From NCBI RefSeq assembly GCF_025660475.1, contig NZ_JAOUSF010000005.1, positions 186,001 through 250,000 of the forward strand: a stretch of 64,000 nucleotides of DNA, read 5' to 3'. Numbering within the stretch: position 1 is the stretch's first letter; each line of letters starts with the position of its first letter. Made by a program: the position numbers and the translations under genes. The notes beneath the pieces were generated by a model. That model saw nothing but the letters and a program-made list of their open reading frames with translations, had not been told where the DNA came from and ran no database searches. The stretch is from Perspicuibacillus lycopersici. GTDB lineage: Bacteria; Bacillota; Bacilli; Bacillales; Caldibacillaceae. Below are positions 42,764 to 52,076 of the stretch, piece by piece.

Positions 42764-43665
42764 TGGAAACTACCGATATTTTTGCAGAAATCGAAGCGCT
42801 GGAGCAAGAAATTATAGATAAGAAAAATAAATTAATCGAATTGCGGAAGTCTGTACCGCGTTTGGAAGTAAAAAATTATTTATTCAAGGATTCACTGAAT
42901 CAAAACGTATCATTGCTTGATTTATTTGGTGGTAAGGATGAATTAATGGTAATCCAAAATATGGGCAAATCCTGTGCGTATTGCACAATGTGGGCGGATG
43001 GCTTCAATGGAGTTTACCATCATATTATTGACAAAGCTGCCTTTGTATTAGCTTCCCCTGATTCACCAGAAGTTCAGGATGCTTTTGCTGCAGAGCGCAG
43101 ATGGCAATTCCCGATGGTTTCCACCATGGGAACTAGCTTCAAAGAAGACTTAGGCTTTGTAAAGGATGGTTATCCATATCCAGGTGTTTCGACTTTTCAC
43201 AAGGATGCTGATGGAAAAATCTTTCATGTTGCCGATGCACCATTCGGCCCTGGAGATGACTTTTGTGTCGTATGGCCGTTATTCGACCTGCTAGCTTCTG
43301 GCCAAAAAGGCTATCATCCGCAACGGAAGATTAACAAAACTTCTAATTTTGATTTGACCAATAATGTCGCTATTCAAGTAACGAACCAACCGGAAGCTGT
43401 TGCCTTTTATACAAACATTATCGGAATGAAGGAAGTATTTTCCAATGATTCGGAAACAAAGCTTACGTTTGGCGGACAAAATTTCTACATTGAAGAGAAT
43501 GAAGGAAATAACGTTTTCTTTGAATTTGCTGTAAAAGATTTTCCTTATGCGAAGGAGCAGCTAGTAGCAAATGGTTGTACTGTAACAAATGTGTTTAGCG
43601 AAAAAAGTATTATGATGGCGGATCCTTTTGGCTTACATTTTCATGTATTTGAGCAAATAAAATAA
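42763..43665 (+). CDS. DUF899-VOC fusion protein
   Basis: A 300-residue fusion. Residues 1-185 are a thioredoxin-like DUF899 domain with a short N-terminal helix, 'LMVIQNMGKSCAYCTMWADG' (CxxC) and 'GYPYPGVSTFHKDADGKIFH'. Residues 195-300 are a VOC domain ('NVAIQVTNQPEAVAFYTNII', 'MMADPFGLHFHVFEQ'). The parts are usually separate proteins, so a redox or thiol step coupled to a VOC-type metalloenzyme is possible. I take the ATG at 42763, which overlaps the stop of the frameshifted VOC gene (TAATG); an upstream in-frame start would run through that gene. Confidence 0.85.
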   Translation: METTDIFAEIEALEQEIIDKKNKLIELRKSVPRLEVKNYLFKDSLNQNVSLLDLFGGKDELMVIQNMGKSCAYCTMWADGFNGVYHHIIDKAAFVLASPDSPEVQDAFAAERRWQFPMVSTMGTSFKEDLGFVKDGYPYPGVSTFHKDADGKIFHVADAPFGPGDDFCVVWPLFDLLASGQKGYHPQRKINKTSNFDLTNNVAIQVTNQPEAVAFYTNIIGMKEVFSNDSETKLTFGGQNFYIEENEGNNVFFEFAVKDFPYAKEQLVANGCTVTNVFSEKSIMMADPFGLHFHVFEQIK

Positions 43666-43703
43666 GGATTCCCGATGGGCTTTTCCATCAAGGAGGGATA
43701 CTG

Positions 43704-44102
43704 TTGATTTTTGAAATGACTACGCAACTTAAGGTTGCTAGCATTACGGATGGGCAAGCGTGGTACGAAATACTACTAAATAAGAAGCCTGATTTTATCC
43801 CACACGCTGGATTTGCAGAGTGGCAACTCCTTCCTGGTTGCTGGCTACAGGTTGCAGAAGGAACTCCAGCTGTGGGCAATGGACCATTACGTTTCGGAAT
43901 AGCTAACATTGAAGCCGAAAGAGAACGACTGATAGAGCAGCTTAAGATTGAACGGTTTGAAATACACTCGCGGCCAGAGGTTTCTGTAAAATGGGGAACC
44001 TTCTCAGACCCTTGGGGAAATCAGCTCGGATTTTTTGAATACTTCGATAAGCGTGAGGAACAGGAACGTATAAAAGCGATTATCGGATTGTTAAAAGTTT
44101 AA
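43704..44102 (+). CDS. VOC family protein
   Basis: A 132-residue single VOC domain: first beta-alpha-beta module 'LKVASITDGQAWYEILLNKK', second with 'GNGPLRFGIANIEAERERLI', and the closing 'WGTFSDPWGNQLGFFEYF', with Glu as possible metal ligand. The start is TTG with GGAGGG six bases upstream. It is the third VOC domain in succession after the AraC gene, so the group probably handles one class of small molecule (toxic aldehyde, antibiotic or similar), which cannot be named. Confidence 0.82.
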   Translation: MIFEMTTQLKVASITDGQAWYEILLNKKPDFIPHAGFAEWQLLPGCWLQVAEGTPAVGNGPLRFGIANIEAERERLIEQLKIERFEIHSRPEVSVKWGTFSDPWGNQLGFFEYFDKREEQERIKAIIGLLKV

Positions 44103-44116
44103 TAGAATATCAAAGG

Positions 44117-44149
44117 AAAGGGAGCTTCTTTTATTTTGAAGTTCCCTTT
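44117..44149. terminator. Hairpin between convergent VOC and zinc-ribbon genes
   Basis: AAAGGGAGCTTC pairs with GAAGTTCCCTTT (one wobble pair) over a 9-base loop, between the two stop codons. Confidence 0.5.
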
Positions 44150-44160
44150 GTCCTGATGTA

Positions 44161-45675
44161 TTAAATAATGTCCTTCAATAAAGTTCTGCACTGCTGCTCT
44201 AGTATACGATTGATTTGATTTTGTTCTAGATAAGATATTCGAATTAACTTAATTTTGTTTTCTCTACAAAACGTATTTTTTATCTGATCATTTTCCTGTC
44301 GTTTTAAAAATGCCTCTTTTCCACCGAAAAAGTCTCTTGCATTAAAATGTTGCTCACCATCAAATTCTATTAGGCAAAATAAATGGTTTTGACTATCAAA
44401 TACTGCGAAATCAAATGGAAGTGGTTTATTATTGCGACATTCATTTATTCGATATTGTCTTATATGCTTTATTTTCTTTTGCAACAGCCACTCCGCAATC
44501 ATTTTTTCCCCTACAGAGGATGGAGAACAAGCAAGACACCCATAACCATTTTTTGCACTTTTCCAGGACTTTTCTCCGATATACCCACATTCTAAACATT
44601 TGTATTTTAATGGAGAATTAGTATTTTTATAGCTAGCATCAAGTAGGTCTAGGTTTAATTTCAAGAACTCTGCTTTTCTTTGTTCAAAGGTCGGCGATTC
44701 CATCCCAGAACACTTGGCACAGCCCTTTCCATTTCTAAAATTATTCAAATTCATGAACACGGGATGTTTTTTATCACATAACAAATGTAATTTTTCCTGA
44801 TTGGAGACATATTCCTTTGATACTAATGTCCATCCCCTAGCTTCTATAATGCTTTTTACTACATCGTATGGTAAGCGTTGCTTATTACTATTTTCGATTG
44901 TTGAGCAGCCCTTACAGCCTTTTCCCGCCTGTAGATTAGAAACGGTTTTTGTTCCTTCATAACCACATATTAAACAGCTATATTTCATTGGAGTTCGTGC
45001 ATTTACATAAACCGTTTCCTTTAACTTTAAATCATACTCGTGAAAAAGTTCATTCACTTCGTCAAATGTTAACGGAAGGTTACCGGCACATTTAGGACAG
45101 CCTTTTTTCGACTTCACTACGGAAAGACTTTTAGTTCCTTTGTAGCTGCATGTTAAACATTGATAATCCATTTCTTCATGAAAGGAATGATATTCATCTG
45201 ATAAAAGCTCTAATCCTAATGAGAAAAATTCCTGTTTAGCTTGATCCAATGAATACTTTGTTTTATTTTTCACTCTTTCCTTATGGCCACAAAGTAAACA
45301 AGCATATTTACTATTTTTTACAGATGCATAGGTTCGCTCGCCAATTTCCCCACAAATCATACATTTAAACGTGAGTAATTGCTCGCGATTATGATATTGC
45401 TTCGATAATAATTCGGCATACTTTGTTTCAAAAATGTTGCTTAATTTCGTTATGGAAATTTTTCTAGCCTTTCCAGACTCGATTCTTGCACAATTTTTGC
45501 AGCCTTGTTTTCTATGAACTAAATGGCTAAGCGACTTTTTTCCCTCATATCCACATTTCAGGCATCTATAATTCATTGGTTCTTTCGTATTCTTGTATTC
45601 TGTCGCTAATAACGCTAAATGTAATTTTTCAAATTCTTTGCTAGCGGAATCTAATGTCCACACTTTACTACTCAC
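44161..45675 (-). CDS. Six-module zinc-ribbon protein with C-terminal PD-(D/E)XK-like nuclease
   Basis: A 504-residue protein. Six tandem modules of about 65 residues each end in a treble-clef or ribbon pattern such as 'MNYRCLKCGYEGKKS' followed by 'GCKNCA'; module 2 has 'FKCMICG' and 'CLLCG', module 5 is altered (CDKKH replaces the first CxxC), module 6 is 'YKCLECGYIGEKS' and 'GCLACS'. Residues about 388-500 resemble Vsr/PD-(D/E)XK nucleases: 'SSVGEKMIAEWL', Asp in 'LPFDFAVFD', 'LIEFDGEQHF' and 'ENKIKLIRISY'. Zinc-ribbon arrays linked to such nucleases occur in homing-type and phage endonucleases. It probably binds DNA through the modules and nicks or cuts it. It stands alone. Confidence 0.78.
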   Translation of the reverse strand: MSSKVWTLDSASKEFEKLHLALLATEYKNTKEPMNYRCLKCGYEGKKSLSHLVHRKQGCKNCARIESGKARKISITKLSNIFETKYAELLSKQYHNREQLLTFKCMICGEIGERTYASVKNSKYACLLCGHKERVKNKTKYSLDQAKQEFFSLGLELLSDEYHSFHEEMDYQCLTCSYKGTKSLSVVKSKKGCPKCAGNLPLTFDEVNELFHEYDLKLKETVYVNARTPMKYSCLICGYEGTKTVSNLQAGKGCKGCSTIENSNKQRLPYDVVKSIIEARGWTLVSKEYVSNQEKLHLLCDKKHPVFMNLNNFRNGKGCAKCSGMESPTFEQRKAEFLKLNLDLLDASYKNTNSPLKYKCLECGYIGEKSWKSAKNGYGCLACSPSSVGEKMIAEWLLQKKIKHIRQYRINECRNNKPLPFDFAVFDSQNHLFCLIEFDGEQHFNARDFFGGKEAFLKRQENDQIKNTFCRENKIKLIRISYLEQNQINRILEQQCRTLLKDII

Positions 45676-45799
45676 CCATTTTATGAAAATTTTTCTGTAT
45701 AAATTTTATCATAATTATTTTATTTAAAGGGGTATTTATCGTACAAGTTTTCCGGATGAATAAACTGCCCATGCATACGTAAAATTAAGAATATTTAAT

Positions 45800-45813
45800 T
45801 GTTTCCGCTTTCA
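45800..45813 (-). promoter_or_regulatory. cre-like box upstream of beta-galactosidase
   Basis: On the minus strand TGAAAGCGGAAACA fits the relaxed CcpA consensus WTGNAANCGNWNNCAW, including the outer A/T positions. It lies about 140 bases before the beta-galactosidase gene. Confidence 0.55.
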
Positions 45814-45822
45814 TAGTTTTGT

Positions 45823-45860
45823 GATAAGCTTTTTAAGAAAAAGCTTATCTCAATTTTTTT
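45823..45860 (+). terminator. Terminator in the leader of the beta-galactosidase gene
   Basis: GATAAGCTTTTT pairs with AAAAAGCTTATC (perfect 12 bp, 3-base loop) and is followed by TCAATTTTTTT. No gene on this strand lies upstream within 1.7 kb, so it stands between the cre box and the gene it would control, consistent with attenuation. Confidence 0.7.
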
Positions 45861-45952
45861 GTAATATGGAAAAATAAATAGATTCCAAACACTATTCTAT
45901 TTTTCTCGATAACTATCACATTACGATACCTTTGAAAGAGAGTGATCAAGAG

Positions 45953-48343
45953 ATGAAAAACTACAAGCTTTCCAATTGGTTGTTTTATTTAGGGGATGAC
46001 TCCCTTGCTTGGCAAAAGGATTATGATGATGCGTCCTGGCAGGCGGTTACTGTTCCGCATGATTGGAGTATTTCACAGCCATTTAGTAAAACTAATTCTA
46101 GTGGAACCGGTTATTTACCAGGAGGAATCGGCTGGTATCGCTGTCATATTCCATTGATACAATTTCCGATTACCGATGACCCTGTCGTTCAATTGACATT
46201 TGATGGGGTTTATAAAAATGCACAGGTGTGGGTCAATGGATATAACCAAGGAATTCGTCCATCCGGCTACTCCTCCTTTACCATTGACTTAACGGAAATT
46301 CTCCAATACGCACCAGACCGTGATCTTGTGATTGCTGTCAGGGTCGATCATACCGATATTGCGGATTCCCGTTGGTATAATGGGTCTGGTATTACGAGAA
46401 ATGTTTGGCTAGAAATTCATGATCCTATTTTTATTAAAAAATATGGAACCGTATTTTCTACTGTAGAGCACAATGGGGATACTTCCGACATTTGTATTCA
46501 ACATATGATCACCAATACTTTTCCAACAGCAAACGATGTGACCATCGTAAATGAATTAGCTTCTATGAATGGAAAGCAAACCTTCCATTTTGAGAGAAAG
46601 ATGATCCTCCATCCTCACGAAAAAGCAACCTTCTCCTTTCATGAAAGTGTTAAAAATCCGAAATTATGGTCTACGAATGAACCAAATGTATATATGCTTA
46701 CTACTACATTATTTTATGAAGTCAATGGACATACATTTCAAACCACCTATACGAATCATGTAGGCATAAGAACGGTACACTTTGATGTAAATACCGGATT
46801 CTTCCTAAACAACGAACAGATGAAGTTAAAGGGAGTATGTCTTCACGAGGATGCTGGCTGTTTTGGTACGGCTGTTCCGGTGACTGTTTGGTTAAGAAGA
46901 CTTCTGAAGCTAAAGGAAATGGGATGTAATGCAATTAGAATGGCTCATAATCCACATGCGCCAGAACTTTATACTTTATGTGATGTATTAGGTTTTCTCG
47001 TTATAGATGAGGCTTTCGATGAATGGGAAAATCCGAAAAATAAATGGTGGCAAGGACATAATGTCTATCCTCCAAAGCTAGAGGGATATGCGCATCATTT
47101 TCCGAATTGGTATGCAACGGATTTAAAAAATATGATTGAAAGAAATAGAAATCATCCATCGATTATTGCTTGGAGTATCGGTAATGAGACCGATTATCCG
47201 AATGATCCGTATGCAAATCCTTTGTTTGCGGAGATGACAGGTAATAATGATGCGAATAAGCCAGCGGAAGAAAGAATCTATAATGCCAATCGTCCGAACA
47301 CTCGTAGACTAACATCCATTGCGAATCAATTAATAAACATTGTCAAAAGTATCGATGTCTCTAGACCGGTAACGTTAGCTGCTGCCTTTCCTGAGTTATC
47401 CAGTCAAACAGGTTTGCTGACGAATCTTGATTTAATCGGCTACAACTACAAAGAGCATCTATATGAGGAACATCATCAACGGTTTCCGAACCAACCAATT
47501 ATCGGAAGTGAAAATGGGCATGGCTATTCCCAATGGAAAATGGTTCGAGATACCGAATATATTTCTGGTCAATTCCTCTGGACTGGTATTGATTATTTAG
47601 GAGAAGCTCGTGGTTGGCCAATACACGGTTCGTCAGCAGGATTATTAGATTTAGCTGGAAATGAGAAAACACGGTATTTTCTGCGGAAAAGCTGGTGGAC
47701 GGAGGAGCCGATGGTTTACTTAGTCACTCGTCCGCTCGAAACGTCAACCAATCATCCGCTACATTGGAAGGAATTATCAAGAAAATGGGATTATTGTATT
47801 GGGGAAAAAGTAGAAGTCATCTGTTTTTCCAATTGTGATCGAGTAGAAATAGAACAAAATGGAGAGAAAACATCCGTATCGTTTGATGAAACATTTGGAT
47901 ATTTTGTAGCAACTATCCAAGCCACTGATTCTCCAATTAAGGCTTTTGGATATAAAGATGCGGTAGTAGTGACAGATGAACTATCCACTGTTTTATACCC
48001 TGCACAAGTAAAATTTACGATATGGGATATTCCGGAGGAGTTACTCGCTATTTTAACTACTTTTTTTCCGAATACCGATCAAGATGTAGTCCAAATAACT
48101 TTGTCTCTTTTGGATCGAAATGGTAAATTATGTGACATTAGTCAAAACGTCTCCATATCAATTCAGAACGGAAAGCTGCTCGGGTTGGAGAACGGAAGAT
48201 TAGACGATGTAACGGATTATTCCGAGGCTTTTCGATCAACCAATCATGGAAATTTAATGATTTACTTGCAAAAGAGCAAAGATTTAAAGACCCAGATACA
48301 AGTGGAAACCAACGGAGTCAAGAGTACGTTATTAACGTTATAG
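45953..48343 (+). CDS. Glycoside hydrolase family 2 beta-galactosidase
   Basis: A 796-residue cytosolic GH2 enzyme that releases galactose (or a related sugar) from beta-linked glycosides. Domains in order: sugar-binding jelly roll ('WQAVTVPHDWSISQPF', 'GIGWYRCHI', 'VWVNGYNQGIRPSGYSSF'), Ig-like domain, and TIM barrel with acid/base Glu in 'IIAWSIGNETD' (about residue 411) and nucleophile Glu in 'PIIGSENGHGYS' (about 519), then C-terminal beta domains. The ATG at 45953 is preceded by GAGAGTG; a TTG at 45932 is less likely. A cre box and a leader terminator precede it. Beta-glucuronidase or mannosidase activity is possible but less likely. Confidence 0.88.
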   Translation: MKNYKLSNWLFYLGDDSLAWQKDYDDASWQAVTVPHDWSISQPFSKTNSSGTGYLPGGIGWYRCHIPLIQFPITDDPVVQLTFDGVYKNAQVWVNGYNQGIRPSGYSSFTIDLTEILQYAPDRDLVIAVRVDHTDIADSRWYNGSGITRNVWLEIHDPIFIKKYGTVFSTVEHNGDTSDICIQHMITNTFPTANDVTIVNELASMNGKQTFHFERKMILHPHEKATFSFHESVKNPKLWSTNEPNVYMLTTTLFYEVNGHTFQTTYTNHVGIRTVHFDVNTGFFLNNEQMKLKGVCLHEDAGCFGTAVPVTVWLRRLLKLKEMGCNAIRMAHNPHAPELYTLCDVLGFLVIDEAFDEWENPKNKWWQGHNVYPPKLEGYAHHFPNWYATDLKNMIERNRNHPSIIAWSIGNETDYPNDPYANPLFAEMTGNNDANKPAEERIYNANRPNTRRLTSIANQLINIVKSIDVSRPVTLAAAFPELSSQTGLLTNLDLIGYNYKEHLYEEHHQRFPNQPIIGSENGHGYSQWKMVRDTEYISGQFLWTGIDYLGEARGWPIHGSSAGLLDLAGNEKTRYFLRKSWWTEEPMVYLVTRPLETSTNHPLHWKELSRKWDYCIGEKVEVICFSNCDRVEIEQNGEKTSVSFDETFGYFVATIQATDSPIKAFGYKDAVVVTDELSTVLYPAQVKFTIWDIPEELLAILTTFFPNTDQDVVQITLSLLDRNGKLCDISQNVSISIQNGKLLGLENGRLDDVTDYSEAFRSTNHGNLMIYLQKSKDLKTQIQVETNGVKSTLLTL

Positions 48344-48369
48344 TAGGTTAAAAGTGAATTGATTGAATT

Positions 48370-48401
48370 GGGACAGAAGGTTTTTCCTCCTGTCCTTTTT
48401 T
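48370..48401 (+). terminator. Terminator of the beta-galactosidase gene
   Basis: GGACAG...CTGTCC stem with an inner AGG/CCT extension, then TTTTTTCC, about 27 bases after the stop codon. Confidence 0.78.
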
Positions 48402-48421
48402 CCAAAAGTAGATCCCAAGTT

Positions 48422-49702
48422 TTATAAATTTTCTTCTATGAAGTCCTTTAATACATGTACAGCAAACACACAATCAGTTAAACTTGTCCATTCTTTTGGA
48501 TTATGACTGATTCCTTCTTTGCTCCTTGCAAAAATCATGGCAACTGGTACTTTTTCACCGAGAATCATTGCATCATGGCCAGCACCGCTTGGAATATACG
48601 TAGGTTCCACTTGATGTTTTTCTAAAATATTTTTCAATTTTTCTTGTAATTCGCGACGGATTGGGACTGGTGGAACTTTTAAATGCTCGGTAATGGTTAC
48701 TTGGATGCCGCGTGCTTCCGCAACATCGTTTGCTGCTTCATGTACTAGTTTGATAAGCTTATCCCGACTATCCGCAGCAATATCCCGGATGTCGACAAAT
48801 AGCTCCACTTTGCCAGGGATGACGTTCACCCCATTTGGTTTGACAAACAGCTTGCCTACAGTTGCTACGGCTGTTTCACTTATCTTTTCAGGAAGTGGTT
48901 CTACTTTACAAATAAACTCACTTGCAGCAATTAGCGCATCTGCTCGGTCATTCATTGGCGTATTTCCAGCATGACCAGCCACTCCAGTAAAATGTACTTC
49001 CATCACATAAGGACCAGCAATTCCAGTGACAATTCCAACTGGCATATTTGCCTTCTCCAGCTGCTTCCCTTGTTCAATATGAACCTCAACAAACATTGCT
49101 ACCTCTTCCATATTTCTTTTCGCAGCTATAAATTTTTCCTTACTACTACCGTACTCCTCAAGTGCTTGTGCAAATGTTATCCCGTCAGCATCGACTCTTT
49201 CAAATTGAGTATGATAATCGAGCGCTCCCGTTACCGCACGACTTCCCATCAAACCACTATAAAATCGCGATCCTTCTTCATCTGTAAAGATGACAACCTC
49301 AACACTTCGCTTCGGCCGAAAGCCGGTTTCCTTCCAAGCCTCCATCACTTCAAGCGCTGCTAATACGCCTAATGGTCCATCCAAATGGCCACCATTCGGC
49401 ACGCTATCGACATGGGAGCCCATCCAAATAGCCGGCAATGCATTATCTTCCCCTTCTAATCTAGCAAAAACATTCCCCGCCCCATCTTCTGTTACGTTGA
49501 GTCCCGCTTCCTTCATCCAGCTTTTCACTAAATCTTTAGCTGCCTTCTCTTCTTTCGATAACCCTAATCGTCTCGACCCCCCATCGGCTGTTTTTCCAAT
49601 TTCTGAAAGCATATAAAGACGTTCTGCTAATCTTTTTCCACTAATGCCAAATTTATCGAGTGTAGTGTCGTAATCTGTTAATAACTTATTTAGTAATGTC
49701 AT
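48422..49702 (-). CDS. M20 family hydantoinase/carbamoylase amidase
   Basis: A 426-residue metal-dependent hydrolase of the allantoate amidohydrolase, N-carbamoyl-L-amino acid hydrolase and beta-ureidopropionase group. Metal ligands and motifs: 'IWMGSHVDSVPNGGHLDGPL' (His, Asp), 'FTDEEGSRF' (Glu pair), 'VEVHIEQGKQLE' (His) and 'IPSGAGHDAMIL' (His). The start 'ISGKRLAERLYML' and 'GGSRRLGLSKEEKAAKDLV' are typical. It removes carbamoyl or ureido groups, giving an amino acid, CO2 and ammonia. No hydantoinase or purine genes lie nearby, so the substrate is open. Confidence 0.9.
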   Translation of the reverse strand: MTLLNKLLTDYDTTLDKFGISGKRLAERLYMLSEIGKTADGGSRRLGLSKEEKAAKDLVKSWMKEAGLNVTEDGAGNVFARLEGEDNALPAIWMGSHVDSVPNGGHLDGPLGVLAALEVMEAWKETGFRPKRSVEVVIFTDEEGSRFYSGLMGSRAVTGALDYHTQFERVDADGITFAQALEEYGSSKEKFIAAKRNMEEVAMFVEVHIEQGKQLEKANMPVGIVTGIAGPYVMEVHFTGVAGHAGNTPMNDRADALIAASEFICKVEPLPEKISETAVATVGKLFVKPNGVNVIPGKVELFVDIRDIAADSRDKLIKLVHEAANDVAEARGIQVTITEHLKVPPVPIRRELQEKLKNILEKHQVEPTYIPSGAGHDAMILGEKVPVAMIFARSKEGISHNPKEWTSLTDCVFAVHVLKDFIEENL

Positions 49703-49913
49703 ATAATTCCGCTCCTTATGTAAATTACATTGTCATTAGATGAATACTTATTACCCATTCTTTATAATTTTACAAAATTATAGTAAATTTTGGTATCTTT
49801 AATTATTCAAGCGCTCATTCATTATGATAATTTGCTTGAAAAATATTACCGTACCTCTGAAGCGATTTCTATAATAATTGGAATCGTATAAACATAGAAT
49901 TTGCTATTTATAG

Positions 49914-49946
49914 AAAAAAGAACTTCCAATTTATACGGAGGTTCTA
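49914..49946 (-). terminator. Terminator of the GNAT gene at 50 kb
   Basis: On the minus strand AGAACCTCC pairs with GGAAGTTCT (one mismatch) over a 9-base loop, followed by TTTTTTC. Confidence 0.75.
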
Positions 49947-49969
49947 TTTCAAAGCATTAGCATTTTGCA

Positions 49970-50434
49970 CTAACATTCGTATTCCATTTTTACAAATTCA
50001 AATGTACTACCATTTGTAGGTTGCATAAATATATTCGTCTTTTTAAATCCAACTTTTTGATAAACTTTTATCGCTCTTTCATTAAAATTCGCGACTGACA
50101 ATGTTAATTTTTCTGGTTTCAATTTGCTTTTTGCAAATTCTAGCCCTGATTTTAAAAAATTTAACCCCTCCCCTTTACCAGTTAAGTCTGGTCTCATTCC
50201 TAAACCAATCTCATAAGTAACTTCATTTACTTTGTGAAAGCTATAAAAACCGATTAATTCCTTATTAATCATAACCGAATACACGGAATTCCCTCGTGAT
50301 TTTCTGTCAATAAATTCTTCTAAGTCTTCTCTGTCCGCTTCCATATCATAAAAAGAATATTCTCCATCATAGTGCCATTTAAATGCAATTTCCTCTGCCT
50401 GTTCTTGTGTCATAATTTCAAAAGTATAGATCAT
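49970..50434 (-). CDS. GNAT family N-acetyltransferase
   Basis: A 154-residue acetyltransferase of the RimI/RimJ-like class. Acetyl-CoA motif A is 'LGMRPDLTGKGEGLNFLKSG' (about residues 76-95), followed by 'KLTLSVANFNERAIKVYQKV' and 'GFKKTNIF', the classic beta-5 and helix-4 region. It begins 'MIYTFEIMTQEQAEEIAFKW'. Substrate unknown. It is monocistronic with its own terminator. Confidence 0.85.
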   Translation of the reverse strand: MIYTFEIMTQEQAEEIAFKWHYDGEYSFYDMEADREDLEEFIDRKSRGNSVYSVMINKELIGFYSFHKVNEVTYEIGLGMRPDLTGKGEGLNFLKSGLEFAKSKLKPEKLTLSVANFNERAIKVYQKVGFKKTNIFMQPTNGSTFEFVKMEYEC

Positions 50435-50666
50435 AAATATTCCCCTTTGAATTCTCCGTTATTACTTCCCTCTATATAAATAACTCTACTACTAAACTAA
50501 ATAATATTAATCCATTTTTCCACTTAGAAATTATACATTCAAAAATTTGCTATTACTTAATGGTTTGTTTCTCTCTAATTTTTCGTGTTGTTATCACTGC
50601 TTATTCTAGTTTATTTAAAATTTGTTTTAGAATCTTTTGTTTGATCTTTAAAAGCGATACTTCTAT

Positions 50667-51185
50667 TTACCATCCCATTCGCTCACATAAAGACGTTATA
50701 TGTGCGAGATGATGATTCCCATGCCAAGCATAGCGTCCGATATTACTGCCTAATGATATTTCCCCTGATTCTGGATGGATAAATGTCTTTTCTAAATCAG
50801 CTGGAGTCAAAGTACGTAATAAGTGTACCCAACGTTCGTGCAATGCTTCAAGCAATGTTAAAGAAACGTCTATTGGCATTTTAGAATCTGAAAGCTCTGC
50901 CCATTTCGCTTGTTCATAAGGACGAATGATTGGATTTTCTTCCGTCAGTGCCAACTTAAAGCGAAATAAGGAATTCATATGACTATCTGCTAAATGATGG
51001 ACGACTTGACGAACCGTCCAGCCACCTTCACGATACGGTGTGTCCAGTTGTTCAGCTTTTAGCTTTTGAACTGCTTTCCGTACGAAAGCTGGTAATGCTT
51101 CTATTTCATCGATCCATTCATTTACAATGATTGGTGTAATTTCCCCTTCAAAATCAAACTTTCCGATCGGGTATTTCAAGTCCAT
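50667..51185 (-). CDS. bstA: Bacillithiol S-transferase (BstA/YfiT, DinB superfamily)
   Basis: A 172-residue four-helix-bundle metalloenzyme. It begins '[20 protein letters not shown]' as in Bacillus YfiT/BstA. The three His metal ligands are in '[16 protein letters not shown]' and '[15 protein letters not shown]'. Such enzymes join bacillithiol to electrophiles, so the host probably makes bacillithiol, which supports a Bacillota assignment. AAAGGAGG precedes the ATG. Two other DinB-superfamily genes follow within 3 kb. Confidence 0.88.
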   Translation of the reverse strand: MDLKYPIGKFDFEGEITPIIVNEWIDEIEALPAFVRKAVQKLKAEQLDTPYREGGWTVRQVVHHLADSHMNSLFRFKLALTEENPIIRPYEQAKWAELSDSKMPIDVSLTLLEALHERWVHLLRTLTPADLEKTFIHPESGEISLGSNIGRYAWHGNHHLAHITSLCERMGW

Positions 51186-51416
51186 CGTAATTCCTCCTTT
51201 TTTTAAGCAACGCTTCTCTAAATATCTTATTCTACATTAATACCGAAAAAACTTTGTCTATGTATTTTACTCCAATACATCCACGCTATCCTTTATCCAC
51301 GAACGAATCTTTTCTGCATAAAATGGCAGCCAATCTGGCCGCCATATCGAGATTTTCCAAGTTTAATAAGGTACCATTAGGAAAGAGGAGTGCCAACTCT
51401 TCCCTTTCCAAATTAA

Positions 51417-51971
51417 TTAATTTCTAGAAGATACCCCCCTTTCCCTTGGTGGCCAAATAAAATAGCTAATCGAAATCAGTAAATCGATACCAATAACGAA
51501 TGACCACATTTTAGCTACTGCACTTAATGCTTCTGTTTTTGACGTATTATCAATCCAAAAGATTAACCCGATTAATAATCCGACACCGATTATATAAGCA
51601 ATTAAATGCCTAATCCACCCTTTAAAATAATGCTTGGAAAATTCGAATCCGTAACGTTTTCTCGGTTTTTCCCCTTGCTTCGTTACATAATACTGAAAAC
51701 GTTGATCTGCCCATTCAATCATACTTTTACCGAATGCAACGGATACTCCTATATATACTGCAGCAACAGCATGTGCTACCGTTGCTTCTTCCCCGCGGTA
51801 TAAATCAATGCCAGCAGTAATTAATAATATGACATCAATGAGTGGAGTTAATGCCAAAAAAATTAAACCGAGCTGTTTTTTCTTCAAAATATAGCGAACA
51901 ACTAACCCCAAAATAATGACAATCCAAAAGGCGATTTCACAAAGTACAATCATCCAACCAACAATATTCAA
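51417..51971 (-). CDS. Integral membrane protein (YmcC-like)
   Basis: A 184-residue membrane protein with five or so hydrophobic segments and one cytosolic loop ('WADQRFQYYVTKQGEKPRKR'). The start 'MNIVGWMIVLCEIAFWIVII' and the central 'LIDVILLITAGIDLYRGEEA' and 'AHAVAAVYIGVSVAFGKSMI' resemble Bacillus YmcC, of unknown function. The start is TTG. It is divergent from a TetR gene with a 26-bp palindrome between them, so TetR probably controls it. Confidence 0.75.
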   Translation of the reverse strand: MNIVGWMIVLCEIAFWIVIILGLVVRYILKKKQLGLIFLALTPLIDVILLITAGIDLYRGEEATVAHAVAAVYIGVSVAFGKSMIEWADQRFQYYVTKQGEKPRKRYGFEFSKHYFKGWIRHLIAYIIGVGLLIGLIFWIDNTSKTEALSAVAKMWSFVIGIDLLISISYFIWPPRERGVSSRN

Positions 51972-52023
51972 TTAAACATCCCCTTTATAAAACAACTGTA
52001 TTAATTAAATATACCATCACTCA

Positions 52024-52049
52024 TTTTATAATACAATTGTATTATAAAA
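52024..52049. promoter_or_regulatory. 26-bp perfect palindrome, likely TetR operator
   Basis: Half-site TTTTATAATACAA followed by its exact complement, centred between 52036 and 52037. It lies between the divergent membrane protein and TetR genes, 28 bases before the TetR start codon, and so overlaps the TetR promoter. Confidence 0.75.
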
Positions 52050-52076
52050 AACTTTCCATTGTGTTAAAATAAAACT

